DNA of 60,567 nucleotides from Hortaea werneckii. Taxonomy: Eukaryota; Ascomycota; Dothideomycetes; Mycosphaerellales; Teratosphaeriaceae. A program made the translations under genes and the position numbers. The stretch spans positions 1 to 60,567 of the forward strand of contig JBAOKB010000135.1 in assembly GCA_037044905.1 (NCBI GenBank). Direction: 5' to 3'. This document shows, piece by piece, positions 23,715-34,252 of the stretch; within the stretch, counting starts at the first letter, position 1; the number at the start of each line of letters is the position of its first letter. The notes under the pieces are model-generated. The model made no database searches. It saw only the letters and a program-made list of their open reading frames with translations, and was not told where the DNA came from.

Positions 23715-25033
23715 GGATTTGTCTTGGACGTTTTGGGGCTGTATTTTCATAGTAATGTTAGTAAATGGAAGACTCGCCATGTGATCTCCCATTTGGATTT
23801 TCTTTCTTCTTTTTTTTTTTTTTTTTTCTTCTTCTTCTTTTCTATTCCAGACGTATTGTTGTCACATCGTAAGAGACCCAGGGTTGCTTGTCTTGTCGTC
23901 ACTAGGCGCTCCGATCATCTCCAGGCTGACTACCAAACCGTCTCTCTGCACTCTATTTGGTCAGGTGAACGGCGAGAGCGAGCATTCAGCTGTGAGATGA
24001 GATACCGCTCTGGCTCTGACAAGTCGTTCGTTAGTCAACGGAGTTTAGATATCCTGGCCTGCGATATCGAGGCCCAGAGGACATTAGAGCGGTGCCTTGA
24101 CAAGGCGGAAATTTGGTTTCTTTTTCGGAATGCATGCCAACATGGTATCGAGGTATACAAGGACAGTTGCAAACGCTACGAGAGCGTGCTGCAGTATTAT
24201 GGACATGCGAGTGCACCAGACGGCCTGAGAAAAGAGAACTTCCACGGTGCCGGCCGATCTGACTAGTCATGAGAAGCTGAATATCTTTTCTATCAATCCT
24301 GAGAAGATACAGACACCGTTCCGATGGTGATATGGGCGATAAGATGACTTTCCGGTCAATGTCATAGTCCTTCGGCTATGGCGGGTATAGCGGTGGCGGT
24401 TTCACCCGAGATGCGAGGTGACCTCCGCACGACCCGCCGATGGCTCCGATGGCCAATGCAGGATTGATGGTCCGGACAGGAGATGGCGGGTATGTCTTAT
24501 GGAAAGCGATGGCCGCTGTAACTGATTTTCGAGTGCATGAGTTGCCTAGCACAACATCGGCTACGCTGTAGCTGCTCAAGCAATTGCTTCGTACCTACTA
24601 AGGTACTGTATGCGTAGAATGAGAGAATGAAGCACAACGGATGAAGTCATGGTTGACCTAGGTAGTAGTGGTCCAAGCTCTCTACCCCAGAAGTTCACAA
24701 GCCGAGTTGGAGCTCGGCTGAGGGGAGCAACGCAGCGAGCCACAGGCAAGAGGGGAGCTCCTCTATGAGACAGACACCAGCAAGCAATCAACTTCCGCAC
24801 CGCCCATCCTCGGCTTCTCACCTCCCACTCAACCCTCACCATCTCCCTCTGAGGTCATCATATAAACTCACTCTCCCTTCTCTCCGTAGGTGTGCTTTTA
24901 TTCCCCTCTTATACTTCCGCTCTTCTCCTCTTTCTCACCAAGTATTTACTGTGTTCCACTTGCTCCTCTATCTGTCCCCATTATATCTCAGAGGAGTATC
25001 ACAACAGAATCAGTCTCGCATACTCATCCCACC
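23715..25033. promoter_or_regulatory. Intergenic with T18 tract; malate synthase promoter
   Basis: Starts with the end of the proline-rich gene, then a run of 18 T (23810-23827) followed by CTT repeats. An ACCTAGGTAGTAG word occurs at 24657-24669. The last 200 bp are C/T-rich, as is common for strongly expressed fungal genes. No supported gene; a reading frame through the T tract only encodes poly-Phe. Confidence 0.5.
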
Positions 25034-26867
25034 ATGTCTCACTCACATACCACCTCCGGCCGCGACATGGGCCGTAAGGTCGGCCCTGCCCATACCGATC
25101 AAGTCCTCCGCGATGTCAACATCCTCGGCCCTCTCAACAACGACACCAAGAAGATTCTGAACAAGGACGCCATCATCTTCCTGGCCACGCTCCAGCGTGC
25201 CTTCAATGACACCCGCAAAGCCCTGCTCCAGCGCCGCATGATCCGCCAGCAGGAGCTCGACAAGGGTAACCTGCTCGACTTCCTGCCCGAGACGAAGCAC
25301 ATCCGGGAGAACGATGCGTGGAAGGGTGCCCCGCCTGCGCCGGGTCTGGTGGACAGGCGAATTGAGATCACTGGCCCGACGGACAGGAAGATGGTGGTAA
25401 ACGCCCTGAACTCGGATGTTTGGACATACATGGCCGACTTTGAAGGTAAGTTGACTGCGTAGCCTGTCTTCTCGCTCTCGGTCGCCCGGCATAGCTGACA
25501 GCGTAATTTCGCAGACTCAAATGCCCCGACCTGGGATAACATGGTCAATGGCCAGCTGAACCTGCACGACGCCATCCGCAAGCAAGTCGACTTCAAGCAG
25601 GGCGAGAAGGCGTACAAGCTCCGCACCGACCGTACCCTCCCTACCCTCATCTGCCGTGCTCGTGGCTGGCACCTTGAGGAGAAGCATATGACTGTTGACG
25701 GCGAGCCCATCTCCGCCTCGCTGTTCGACTTTGGTCTCTACTTCTTCAATAACGCCGAGGAGCTTGTCAAGCGTGGAACTGGCCCATACTTCTATCTCCC
25801 CAAGATGGAATCTCACCTCGAGGCCCGTCTCTGGAACGACGTCTTCAACCTCGCTCAAGACTACATTGGCATGCGTCGCGGCACCATCCGCGGTACCGTG
25901 CTCATCGAGACCATTCCCGCCGCCTTTGAAATGGACGAGATCATCTACGAGCTGCGCGACCACTCGGCGGGTCTCAACTGCGGCCGCTGGGACTACATCT
26001 TCAGCGTCATCAAGCGCTTCCGTCAGAACCCTAACTTTGTCCTGCCCGACCGTTCGGCAGTGACCATGACCGTCCCCTTCATGGACGCCTACGTCAAGCT
26101 TCTGATCAAGACCTGCCACCGTCGCGGCGTCCACGCTATGGGTGGCATGGCCGCTCAGATCCCCATCAAGGACAACCAGCAAGCCAACGACGCGGCCATG
26201 GACAATGTCCGCGCTGACAAGCTTCGTGAGGTGCGCGCCGGCCACGACGGAACATGGGTGGCTCACCCAGCCCTAGCAAGCATCGCGGCCGACGTGTTTA
26301 ACACGAACATGCCTACCCCGAACCAGCTGCACGTCAGGAGAGAAGACGTGCACATCACGGCCAACGACCTGCTGAACATGAACGTGCCGGGCAAGATCAC
26401 CGAGGACGGCATCCGCAAGAACCTCAACATCGGCCTCGGATACATGGAGGGATGGCTGCGCGGCATCGGCTGCGTGCCCATCAACTACCTGATGGAGGAC
26501 GCGGCGACGGCGGAAGTCAGTCGGTCCCAGCTGTGGCAGTGGTGTCGCCACGGCGTGCCGACCGAGGGCGGCAAGAAGCTCGACCGCGGCTACGCGCTGA
26601 AGCTGCTGCACGAGCAGGCCGACGAGCTGGAGAAGAAGGCCGGCAAGGGCAACAAGTACCAGCTTGCGGCCAAGTACTTTGAGACGCAGGTTACCGGCGA
26701 GGAGTACGCTGAGTTCCTGACTTCGTAAGTTTGTCCCCGTGAGGAGATTGTTTTTTCCCCCTGTGGTGAGAGATTGTTTTTTTTTACTGACATGTGGTGA
26801 ACTTACCAGGCTGCTGTACAATGAGATTACGAGCGCGAGTGAGAAGACGCCGGCCGCGAAGTTGTAG
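25034..26867 (+). CDS. acuE: Malate synthase, glyoxysomal/peroxisomal
   Basis: Exons 25034-25445, 25515-26724 and 26810-26867; introns 69 bp (GTAAGT...CGCAG) and 85 bp (GTAAGT...ACCAG). Protein 559 aa, near the usual 540-550. It condenses glyoxylate with acetyl-CoA to malate in the glyoxylate cycle, needed for growth on acetate and fatty acids. The malate synthase signature RDHSAGLNCGRWDYIF is at about residues 285-300, and GHDGTWVAHP follows further on. The last exon encodes only LLYNEITSASEKTPAAKL after the split Ser codon; the terminal AKL is a PTS1 peroxisomal import signal. If the second intron is not removed, the frame reads Ser then TAA at once, giving 541 aa without PTS1. Gene symbol follows Aspergillus usage. 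Confidence 0.96.
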
Positions 26868-27222
26868 AGGTCATTTGGAAAGAGGAAATTGGACGAAAAT
26901 TGGATGGATGGATGATTCGAGTATAATGATACCTCGGCGTGCTGTGTTTTTTTCCATGTGGATATATGAGATTGTGTATGTTATGTGATTTAACGATCCA
27001 GGTGATGATATGATTGTTTCAGCATTGGTTGTATGTGATGAGATATTCTACTGTAGATGTATATAGGAGGTAGGACATAGATGTGGATGGAGGCATTGGC
27101 GCGTGTTAGTCAGCAGGGTGAGGTAGCCGACACGTCGCCAGCAGCTTCCCATGTTGATGAAGATATACCTGGTACGTAGGTAGCTCCTTGACAACATCCC
27201 TCTTCACATCTTCCCGAATCCA
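26868..27222. other. Short intergenic spacer between malate synthase and CHS5
   Basis: About 355 bp; AT-rich 3'-UTR-like sequence then a promoter-proximal segment. A TACCTGGTACGTAGGTA palindromic word lies at 27167-27183. No gene seen. Confidence 0.5.
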
Positions 27223-28635
27223 ATGCTCGTCTCTCTCACCGTCGGCAAGGTCGACGCCGGCGTCGCCGTCCTCCTGACCGAAGACAAGCGCCTGATCGAG
27301 TTCCCTTCCATCCTCCTCCCCGCCGACATCCACAGCGGCAGCATCGTCGACATCAACGTCGCCCGCAACACCGCCGCCGAGCATCTCGCCGACCAGAAGT
27401 TCGCCCAGCTCCAACGCTCCATCCTCGACACTTTCGGTTCCCGCTCTCCCTCCCCGCCCGTCCTCCGCTGCCGCAATGCCACCCAGACCAGCGTCGTGCT
27501 GGAATGGGACCCCATCGACCTCGCCACCGCCGAGCTGCGCAGTCTCAGCCTCTACCGCAATGGCAGCAAGGCCGGTAACATCCCTCCCGGCAAGCTGAGC
27601 ACCAAGATCTCCGGTCTCGGCGTCGACAGCGAGTACAGCTTCTCCCTCGTGCTGCGCACCTCAGCCGGCCAGTATTCCTCCGAGAAGCTCGTGATCCGCA
27701 CCCACAAGATGACCGACCTGACTGGTATCACCATCACGCCGGGTATCATGCCAGGTCAGTTGCGCGAGTCTCTCCAGGAAGCAGTCGACCGCATTGGCGC
27801 CAAGGTGACCGAGACCGTCCGCATCGATACCACCCATTTCGTCTGCACCGAGCCGCGGGGTCAGGGCTGGGAGAAAGCCGTTGAGATGAACGTGCCGGTT
27901 GTAGTGCCAGATTGGATCATTGGATGCGAGAGGGAGGGCAAGGTGATCGGAGTGCGCGCATACTATCTCGATGCGGACCCGAGTAAGCGGCAGCTGGGCC
28001 CTGTAGGTGCAACGCAGCAACAGCACCAACAACAGCAACCGGGAGGAGGTAGTCAGCGGGGAAGCATAAGTACCCAGGGTCAGGCGATGAGGGATAGTCC
28101 ACGGATCGAGCATACTCCGCCCACGCCTGAACGACCTACCGCGAGCGAACTTACGCAGTCGAAGGAGCAGATCCCGACTTCTGAGCCTCCGGCTCCTGAA
28201 ACCCCGACATCTGACCCCTCGACACCAAAAGCAACCGAGCAAGGCCCTGCTGTGCCGCCCAAGCAATCGAGTGAGGAGACTTCCCCTGCAGCCACCCCGG
28301 CTGAGCCTAACGGGGAGGATGCGAACCTGGAAGGCTCTACGCTTGCGTCCTCGAAGCAGGACAAGGACGAGGATAAGGACGAGGATAAGGACGAGGATAA
28401 GGAGGATGACAAGAACGACGAGGACAAGAAGAGCGATAAGGATGAGAAGAGCGATGACGAGGAGGGCACGACCTCCGACGAGCCGGAGAAGGCTACCGAG
28501 AACGCTGATGACAAGGGAAAGGGTAAAGAGTCCCCTGACCCGAGTGATGATCCGAAGGACAAGAACGAGACAAAGGAGAAGGAGGCGGCTGGCGTGGCGG
28601 AGGAAGATGGGAAGTTCGATGAGGTGGATTTATAG
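27223..28635 (+). CDS. CHS5: Chs5, exomer complex scaffold
   Basis: 470 aa in one exon. Residues 1-75 match the Chs5 N-terminal dimerisation segment (LVSLTVGKVDAGVAVLLTED...LIEFPSILLP). A fibronectin type III domain (about 78-165) and a BRCT domain (about 168-250; THFVCTEP, VPVVVPDWIIGC) follow, the same FBE order as yeast Chs5. In yeast, Chs5 with ChAPs forms exomer at the trans-Golgi and exports chitin synthase Chs3 and a few other cargoes to the plasma membrane. After residue 260 the chain is Gln/Pro-rich, then strongly acidic/Lys-rich (KDEDKDEDKDEDKEDD), encoded by an imperfect 12-bp DNA repeat at about 28369-28410. The charged tail length varies between species. Convergent with the ISG12-like gene. 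Confidence 0.93.
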   Translation: MLVSLTVGKVDAGVAVLLTEDKRLIEFPSILLPADIHSGSIVDINVARNTAAEHLADQKFAQLQRSILDTFGSRSPSPPVLRCRNATQTSVVLEWDPIDLATAELRSLSLYRNGSKAGNIPPGKLSTKISGLGVDSEYSFSLVLRTSAGQYSSEKLVIRTHKMTDLTGITITPGIMPGQLRESLQEAVDRIGAKVTETVRIDTTHFVCTEPRGQGWEKAVEMNVPVVVPDWIIGCEREGKVIGVRAYYLDADPSKRQLGPVGATQQQHQQQQPGGGSQRGSISTQGQAMRDSPRIEHTPPTPERPTASELTQSKEQIPTSEPPAPETPTSDPSTPKATEQGPAVPPKQSSEETSPAATPAEPNGEDANLEGSTLASSKQDKDEDKDEDKDEDKEDDKNDEDKKSDKDEKSDDEEGTTSDEPEKATENADDKGKGKESPDPSDDPKDKNETKEKEAAGVAEEDGKFDEVDL

Positions 28636-29510
28636 CCAGGGGCATAGGTTTGTCCGAGGTTGTGAGGATGGATGAGGATAGGTATGGATGTTGGTGAAGG
28701 AGTGGCAAGAGGGAGGGAGGGAGGATAGAGAGCTTGTATTTGATACCCGATGTCGGTTTCGCAACGATTTACGGTTTCCACCTGCGCTTTTTGGTGGAGG
28801 TTTGGTGCAGGGTTGGTGAAGAAATTTGTATCTGTATGTTGATTTTTGATGGAGTGCGTCTGCTAGGGACACAGAAAGGGTTTGTCCTGTCCTCTGATTT
28901 TCTTACTTTCTTCCCCCTTTCTGTTAGTATTCTTTTTTCACAAGTCAAGTGTGCCTAGAATCCAAGTCGCTCGGTCCTTGTTCTGGTCGTTTTCTCGGAA
29001 AAATAGGATGCAGGCTTGCTTACTTTGGGTGGTGGAACCGGAAGAAGAATGAACGGAGGAAATTGAGATTTATTAGAAGGAGAAAGAGAGGGAGGAAGTG
29101 AAGGTTCTTGCCCTGCTATTATTAAGGGTACCAAGAAGATCGAGAACAGAGGAGCCAAGCGCTGGAGGCTTGAACTTTCTCTTATCATGCTGGCTCGCAA
29201 TGAGGATTTTGATCGGCTGGACGTGTCTGTGCTCGGAAGTCCTGCCAACTGAGAAAGGGGCTAGGTTACGAGGTCGAGGTCTTCCGCTTTCTCGCCTCCC
29301 AAGAGAGGAAAAGACGCAAGAGAAGATTGATTGTGGGCGTGGGTGGTACCTGAATCGCCCGATTTTTCAGAGGTTTGAGCTCAAAGAGATGACTCCCCAA
29401 TTGATAAGCTAACCCTCCACGTAACTCCCGCTTCTCACACTTTTCCCCCTTCCTTCCTTCCGAACTTGGGTTCCCTCACCTCGTAGCATCACATCTCGCG
29501 ACCGTAAGGA
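28636..29510. other. Convergent intergenic region
   Basis: About 875 bp between two converging gene ends. Purine- or T-rich patches but no ORF, RNA gene or repeat that I can support. Confidence 0.5.
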
Positions 29511-30000
29511 CTAGGTCTGTGCTCCGTTCTTCGGGAACTTCGATGCCCAGGCCCAAACAGAGGTGCCCACCCCAGCGACCGCTGCTCCGACTTGCACAAT
29601 CCCCCCGACGATTGGCACGCCGTACCCGGCCATCATGTAGCTCTGGAGCGTGCTGAACAGCACGGTCGTGCCGAAGGTCGCTTGGAACCATGCGGCTGCC
29701 GTGCCTAAACTGCAAGTCAGCATGCATTACTCACTTGGCAAGGAAAGTGTCTTGCTGCTTACCGGCAGCTGGTCCAAGACTTGTGAACCCGAGCGCTCCG
29801 AGCACTGGCATGGTAACGATGGCGGGGACTGCAAGGATGACGGGCCAGATGATCTGAGCTGCTGTGAGACCCGGGTGCTCGACGATGTAGGTGCGGACCC
29901 AGCCGGGGAGGCCTTCCCAGTGGATGTGACGGAGACCGTGGGCGAGGGAAGCAAAGGCTGCTTTTCCCGCTTCGAAGGCGGCGTTTGCTGCGTGGTTCAT
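29511..30000 (-). CDS. ISG12/IFI6-family small membrane protein
   Basis: Exon 1 is 30000-29763 and exon 2 is 29704-29511; the 58-bp intron uses donor GTAAGC and acceptor TTTAG (a CAG five bases upstream would break the frame). Product 143 aa. The N-terminal half is soluble and amphipathic (MNHAANAAFEAGKAAF, HIHWEGLPGWVRTYI). The second half is almost wholly hydrophobic and Gly/Ala-rich: VLGALGFTSLGPAAGTAA, then ATLQSYM-like TLQSYMMAGYG and VPIVGGIVQVGAAVAGVG. That is the pattern of the ISG12 (interferon alpha-inducible 6-16/IFI27) domain, two to three membrane helices, which occurs in animals and in many fungi. Animal members sit in mitochondrial, ER or nuclear membranes; the fungal role is unknown. 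Longer upstream reading exists, but the Met at 30000 opens the conserved part. Confidence 0.75.
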
Positions 30001-30449
30001 GGTGTGTTTTGTTTGTTCGTTTACCACGTAGGATGATATTCGTTGACTTGGTGTTGAGCCACTGGCCGACGAGAGATCTGAGCCACCGGGATGTGGTTGG
30101 GATTTTCGTGAGTCAAGTGAGAGTAGAAGACAAGATGAATGGCGGTTGAGGTCTGCAGAAGGCTGCTGCCCGCGAGCTGGTATCATGTGAAACTGTTCCA
30201 AGCCGAAGCTCTGGAGAGATTCACCACGTGTTTGTCTAAAACGGGACTTTTTTTCATGCCCAAAAATCTGGATTCAATGGTCTAGCAACCGGGGCTGCAG
30301 TATACAGAATATTATCAGCAACAGACTGCTAAAATTTTGCCTTTCATACCAAAAAAAAAGCTGCAAGACTCCCCAAGCGCCCTCGCTAAACCCTTGCACA
30401 GCCCTTTACCCTTCGCAGCCTCTCAGTAAATCTTCTCTCCTCTCTCTCC
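30001..30449. other. Spacer between NUP53-like gene end and ISG12-like gene start
   Basis: About 450 bp holding the promoter of the ISG12-like gene and the 3' end of the nucleoporin transcript (both genes on the minus strand). An A9 run lies near 30350. Nothing else supported. Confidence 0.5.
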
Positions 30450-31754
30450 CTACTCATCAGTCCTCAGCCCACACCAGTCAGTCCCAAGCAGCCAATCCAC
30501 CCAGTAGAAAAGCCGCCAGTACAGACTGGCCCTGTCGTAATCGAACGTCCCGTCTTCCTTACGTGGCACAGTCGTCCCGATGACTTCGCTTGCGCCTAGC
30601 CATGCTGTCCAGCTTTGCTTTGGTTGCTTAGGCATCAATGCCACCTCGGCGGGAAGCGCAGACACGAATTTGGCGCCTTCGATCCGCCCACGAGTGCCGG
30701 TGCGGCGATGAGTGATTTGCTGCTGCGGTTGATTCTGCTGCCGCTGCTGTTCAGCCAGCTCGAAGCCAGAAGATGCGCGGGCAAGCGGTGCAACAGGCTG
30801 TTGCCACGGTGGTGGAGCATCCCGCTTCTCATCTCTTGCTCTTCTGCGTGGTTGGTGAGGTGGTGTTTGCTGCTCCGTCTGGCTCGAGACTGTGCGCGAA
30901 GAGTCTGGGCTGACGGTCTGCGTTGAGGAGCTAGGCGGCAGCGCAACACCTCTGGTCCTTGTGCCAGCATTCGTCGCTGGTACCGCATCGTCTCTCGCTG
31001 GCCCTCGACCTATCCAGGGCTCAGCAGAGACTAGGTACCCTCGCACTTGGTGTGGACTGCGCGCACAAGCCAATTCAGCAGCTTCACGCGAGTCGAAAGT
31101 GACTTTGATCCAATGATTCCCGCCTGCGTACTTATTCTTCTTCCTCAGCGCCGCCTTGCCAAGACTCTTCTGTGCGGCCGCGCGACTGTAAGATCGCGTT
31201 ACAGCATCGTATCCCCTCTGCTCCGATGACGTGCGGTCGTAGTCTTCCAAGATCACGCCGCCGCTAGCACGTTCATAGAAGTCGATCGCAGCCCATTGAA
31301 GTTCGTCTCCAAACCCCCAAAGCATGACCTCCGTCGCTTCTTGCTCGCCTTCAACCTTCGGTGCTGAAGGCGCAGTGTTCTGCTGTGCTACAGCGTTCGG
31401 CTCCACCTCGCCCAGCGCTTCTCTGTCCCTTCCACCAGCCTTCCGACTCAGTGTGCCGAAGACTGCCTCCTCCGCCTGCAGCTGCTCCCGCTTCGCAATA
31501 TCCTCTTTCCGCTCGGGTTCTGCCGTTTTGCTTCGACTTCTGCTGCTGCCTCTTCCCGGCCTGGTATTCCGACGGCCGAAAGGTCCTTTCTCTATCGGTT
31601 CTCTGGAAGTGCGCTCGCCTTCGCCGAAGTTGACGGATGTGATGGTGTCGTAGCCCCAGGGTAGCCTCCTCCCTGATGCATCGTATGCACGCTCATTGTC
31701 AGGTACAGCATGGATTTGCGGGCCTCGTGGTGCCGAGTGATTGTAGCGGTCCAT
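30450..31754 (-). CDS. NUP53: Nucleoporin of the Nup53/Nup35 family
   Basis: 434 aa, single exon. An Arg/Ser-rich N-terminus is followed at about residues 140-250 by the atypical RRM (MPPN) fold of Nup35/Nup53: TEVMLWGFGDELQWAAIDFYE at its first strand and helix, NHWIKVTFDSREAAELAC, then GYLVSAEPW. A Gln/Pro-rich linker leads to a C-terminal amphipathic helix rich in Trp/Tyr/Leu (RASLYWRLFYWVDWLLG, about 413-429). In yeast Nup53/Nup59 and human Nup35, this helix binds or bends the nuclear membrane. The protein belongs to the inner ring of the nuclear pore, linking Nup170/Nup155 and the membrane; the RRM fold dimerises rather than binding RNA. FG repeats are scarce. Same strand as SUB2, 485 bp downstream of it. 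Confidence 0.88.
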   Translation of the reverse strand: MDRYNHSAPRGPQIHAVPDNERAYDASGRRLPWGYDTITSVNFGEGERTSREPIEKGPFGRRNTRPGRGSSRSRSKTAEPERKEDIAKREQLQAEEAVFGTLSRKAGGRDREALGEVEPNAVAQQNTAPSAPKVEGEQEATEVMLWGFGDELQWAAIDFYERASGGVILEDYDRTSSEQRGYDAVTRSYSRAAAQKSLGKAALRKKNKYAGGNHWIKVTFDSREAAELACARSPHQVRGYLVSAEPWIGRGPARDDAVPATNAGTRTRGVALPPSSSTQTVSPDSSRTVSSQTEQQTPPHQPRRRARDEKRDAPPPWQQPVAPLARASSGFELAEQQRQQNQPQQQITHRRTGTRGRIEGAKFVSALPAEVALMPKQPKQSWTAWLGASEVIGTTVPRKEDGTFDYDRASLYWRLFYWVDWLLGTDWCGLRTDE

Positions 31755-32239
31755 TTCGACCAGTGATGGTTTTGGGTTTTCTTTGGCCTTGTGATTGAAT
31801 GGTATTCGGAACTAGCTGCAGGTAAAACTAGGTAACGACCTGTCAGACAAAGCGGATGCACAAAGCGTACAAAAGGGCGACACAATGAGGGAGAAGTTGT
31901 GCGCAAGAAGTTGAAGTGATGAACTTCACTTTCCAACGCGACACTAGCGCGTATTCTCGGGTGTTGCCGTAGCACTTCACATGCGTTTAATATTAAGATG
32001 AATATCAAGCAATAAATTTCAAGACGACGTCACGGACATGACACTGAAGACCGTACGGGTTGGTTTGAGAGAACGTCTCAGATGACCTTTAATGAATCAT
32101 ACCATCCCAGTTTTCACGCAATCATTCTAGAAGTACAACACCCGAAGACCCCTTCTTTATTGACTTTTCCGCCATCGTCATGTAATGTGCTCCATCGTCC
32201 CTCCCCGACGAGCTCCGTGTTCTTACAGAGTTTCGTCGC
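31755..32239. other. Spacer between SUB2 end and NUP53-like start
   Basis: About 485 bp containing the SUB2 3' end and the nucleoporin promoter. No gene or repeat supported. Confidence 0.5.
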
Positions 32240-34252
32240 TTAAGAAGTCTCGGCAATGTTCGTAACAAGCTCAGGCTTGTACTCCTCAATCTTCTTCTCG
32301 AAACGGGCTTCAATCGCCTTCAGCACGGCCTCATCCCTCTCGTTGCTTACAAACGAGACGGCAATACCCTTGGTACCGAAACGACCAGCACGACCAACAC
32401 GGTGCAGGTAGGTGTCAGCAGCCTGCGCCAGCGACTCCTTGTCCGAGCCGCCTGGGTTGGTTGGCGAGTCGGGCATGTCGTAATTAACCGCGACGTTGAT
32501 ACGTTCAATGTCAATACCACGACCGAAGACATCGGTACTGACACAGATACGGTGCTTGAAGTTCTTGAAGTCTTGGTAGCGTTTGATACTAGAAGAAGTT
32601 AGCGTAATGCCCGACTGAAAACATCGGAAAGATCAATGTCTCGACTTACCGCTCCTCCTGGGTGACACCTGAGTGCACTGCAGTCGCCGGGAAGTTACAC
32701 TCCAGCAGCAGCTTCGACAGCTCGTTAGCACGCACGGTGCTCTTGACGAAAATGATGACTTGGTTGTAGGTCAACTCGTCCAACAAGTCGTTCAGACGTC
32801 TGTTCTTCTCAGCCTCGCTGAGCTGGCAGTAGAACTGCTGCAGACCGTGCAGGGTGAGCTTGGTCTCGTCATCGACGTAAATCTCCAAGGGGTTACGCAT
32901 GAACTTCTTGCAGATAGGTCTGGTGTTCTGGGACAGCGTGGCGGAAAACATCATGACCTGCTTGTTGGTGGGTGTGTTGCGGAAAATGTCCTGCACATCA
33001 CGGCGCATGTCTAAGGGGGAGTCAGTGGGACTGCATTAGTCATAAAGGTATAGTTGAACACTTACCGATCTGGTCGAGCATCTTGTCGCACTCGTCAAGC
33101 ACGAAGAACTTCACAGTGCCCAGGCGCACCTTCTTCTCACGCACGAGGGCGTTCAGGCGACCAGGAGTAGCAACGATGATGTTAGGGTGCGTCTCCTTGT
33201 TTGCAAGGACCTTCTCGTTCTCCTTGATGTCTGTGCCACCGTAGAAAACAGCAGTCTTCACCTCGGGCATGTACTTGGTGAAGCGGTTGTATTCGTTCTT
33301 GATTTGGAAGGCAAGCTCGCGGGTGTGGCACATAACGAGGACTTGAGCCTCGCCAGCCACAGCGTCGATTTGCTGAAGGGTGCTGATAACGAAGACCGCA
33401 GTCTTACCGAGACCAGACTTGGCCTGGCAGAGAACGTCGGTGCCGACAATAGCTTGAGGAATGCAAACTTGCTGGACTGTTTGGTGATGATGTTAGAGTA
33501 TGTTCGTCCAAGCAAAGTAGAAGAGCAGGCGAGCAAGCGAGTAGAGCGTCCGTCCAAGCTATCACTGTCATCTTGCTATCGCAGACAACCATTGCTGGGG
33601 TTCACACGCCAAAGGTCGAGCAGCCCAGCATCCTCGCGAAAAGGACTTTCCACGCCACACAGCGTGGGCATGAGACTCGAATAGCGTAGTCGCTCTCGGA
33701 AACACTGAGATGGAACCTTCCTGGGCGGCCAAAGATGACCTCGCCAACGTGCTGGTGCCACACATTCCTTGCAGTTTGCAGGCTTCCACTTCTCCACAGC
33801 CCATGGTATGACCCTGACCAATGTCGACCCTGGTTGGTGTCACAGGCCTCTCGTCACCCTGTCTCTACCTTCTACATCTGCATCTCTATGTTTTGCTCGC
33901 AGTAGTTGTCGAGAAGACCTTACGCTTTGGGGCTCTTTGTGCTCGCAAATGGACGGACGCTCTGGCTCGCTTTCGCTAATAGAATCGGCATGCTGGAAAG
34001 TGACTAACCCTCTGATGGATGCTCGAAACCGCAGTCCGTGATGGCCTTCATGATCTCCGGCTTCAGGAGAAGGTCCCTGAATGAGGTGCTGTGAATACCG
34101 ACATAGGAACCCTTGGCGCCAGCTCCAGTTACGGTCAAGTCGCCCTTCTTCGCCTCTCCGTTTGAGGCAGCGGCTCCGGTCGTCGCCGCGGCATCAGTGG
34201 GCTGGATCTCCTCGTCGGAGTAATCGATCAGGTCTTCCTCGCCGGCGGACAT
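32240..34252 (-). CDS. SUB2: DECD-box ATP-dependent RNA helicase Sub2 (UAP56)
   Basis: Four exons, in gene order: 34252-34009, 33476-33066, 33010-32650, 32588-32240. Introns are 532, 55 and 61 bp; donors GTTAGT, GTAAGT, GTAAGT; acceptors CAG, TAG, TAG. All joins keep frame and give 454 aa. Motifs: Walker A AKSGLGKT ending at residue 107, DECD at 209-212 (the Sub2/UAP56 hallmark rather than DEAD), SAT at 241-243, then GRGIDIERI and HRVGRAGRFG in the second RecA domain. Sub2 acts in pre-spliceosome assembly and, as part of TREX, recruits the mRNA export adaptor Yra1. Nuclear. The N-terminus is acidic (GEEDLIDYSDEE), as in orthologues. The first intron is about ten times longer than any other here. 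Divergent from RPR2. Confidence 0.96.

Noticed and set aside
23724..24266. 180-codon plus-strand frame after the proline-rich gene
   Set aside because: It runs through an 18-T tract (poly-Phe), has no family features and overlaps the expected 3'-UTR.
33568..33843. Open frames inside the long SUB2 intron
   Set aside because: Flanked by confirmed SUB2 exons with consensus splice sites; no family match.
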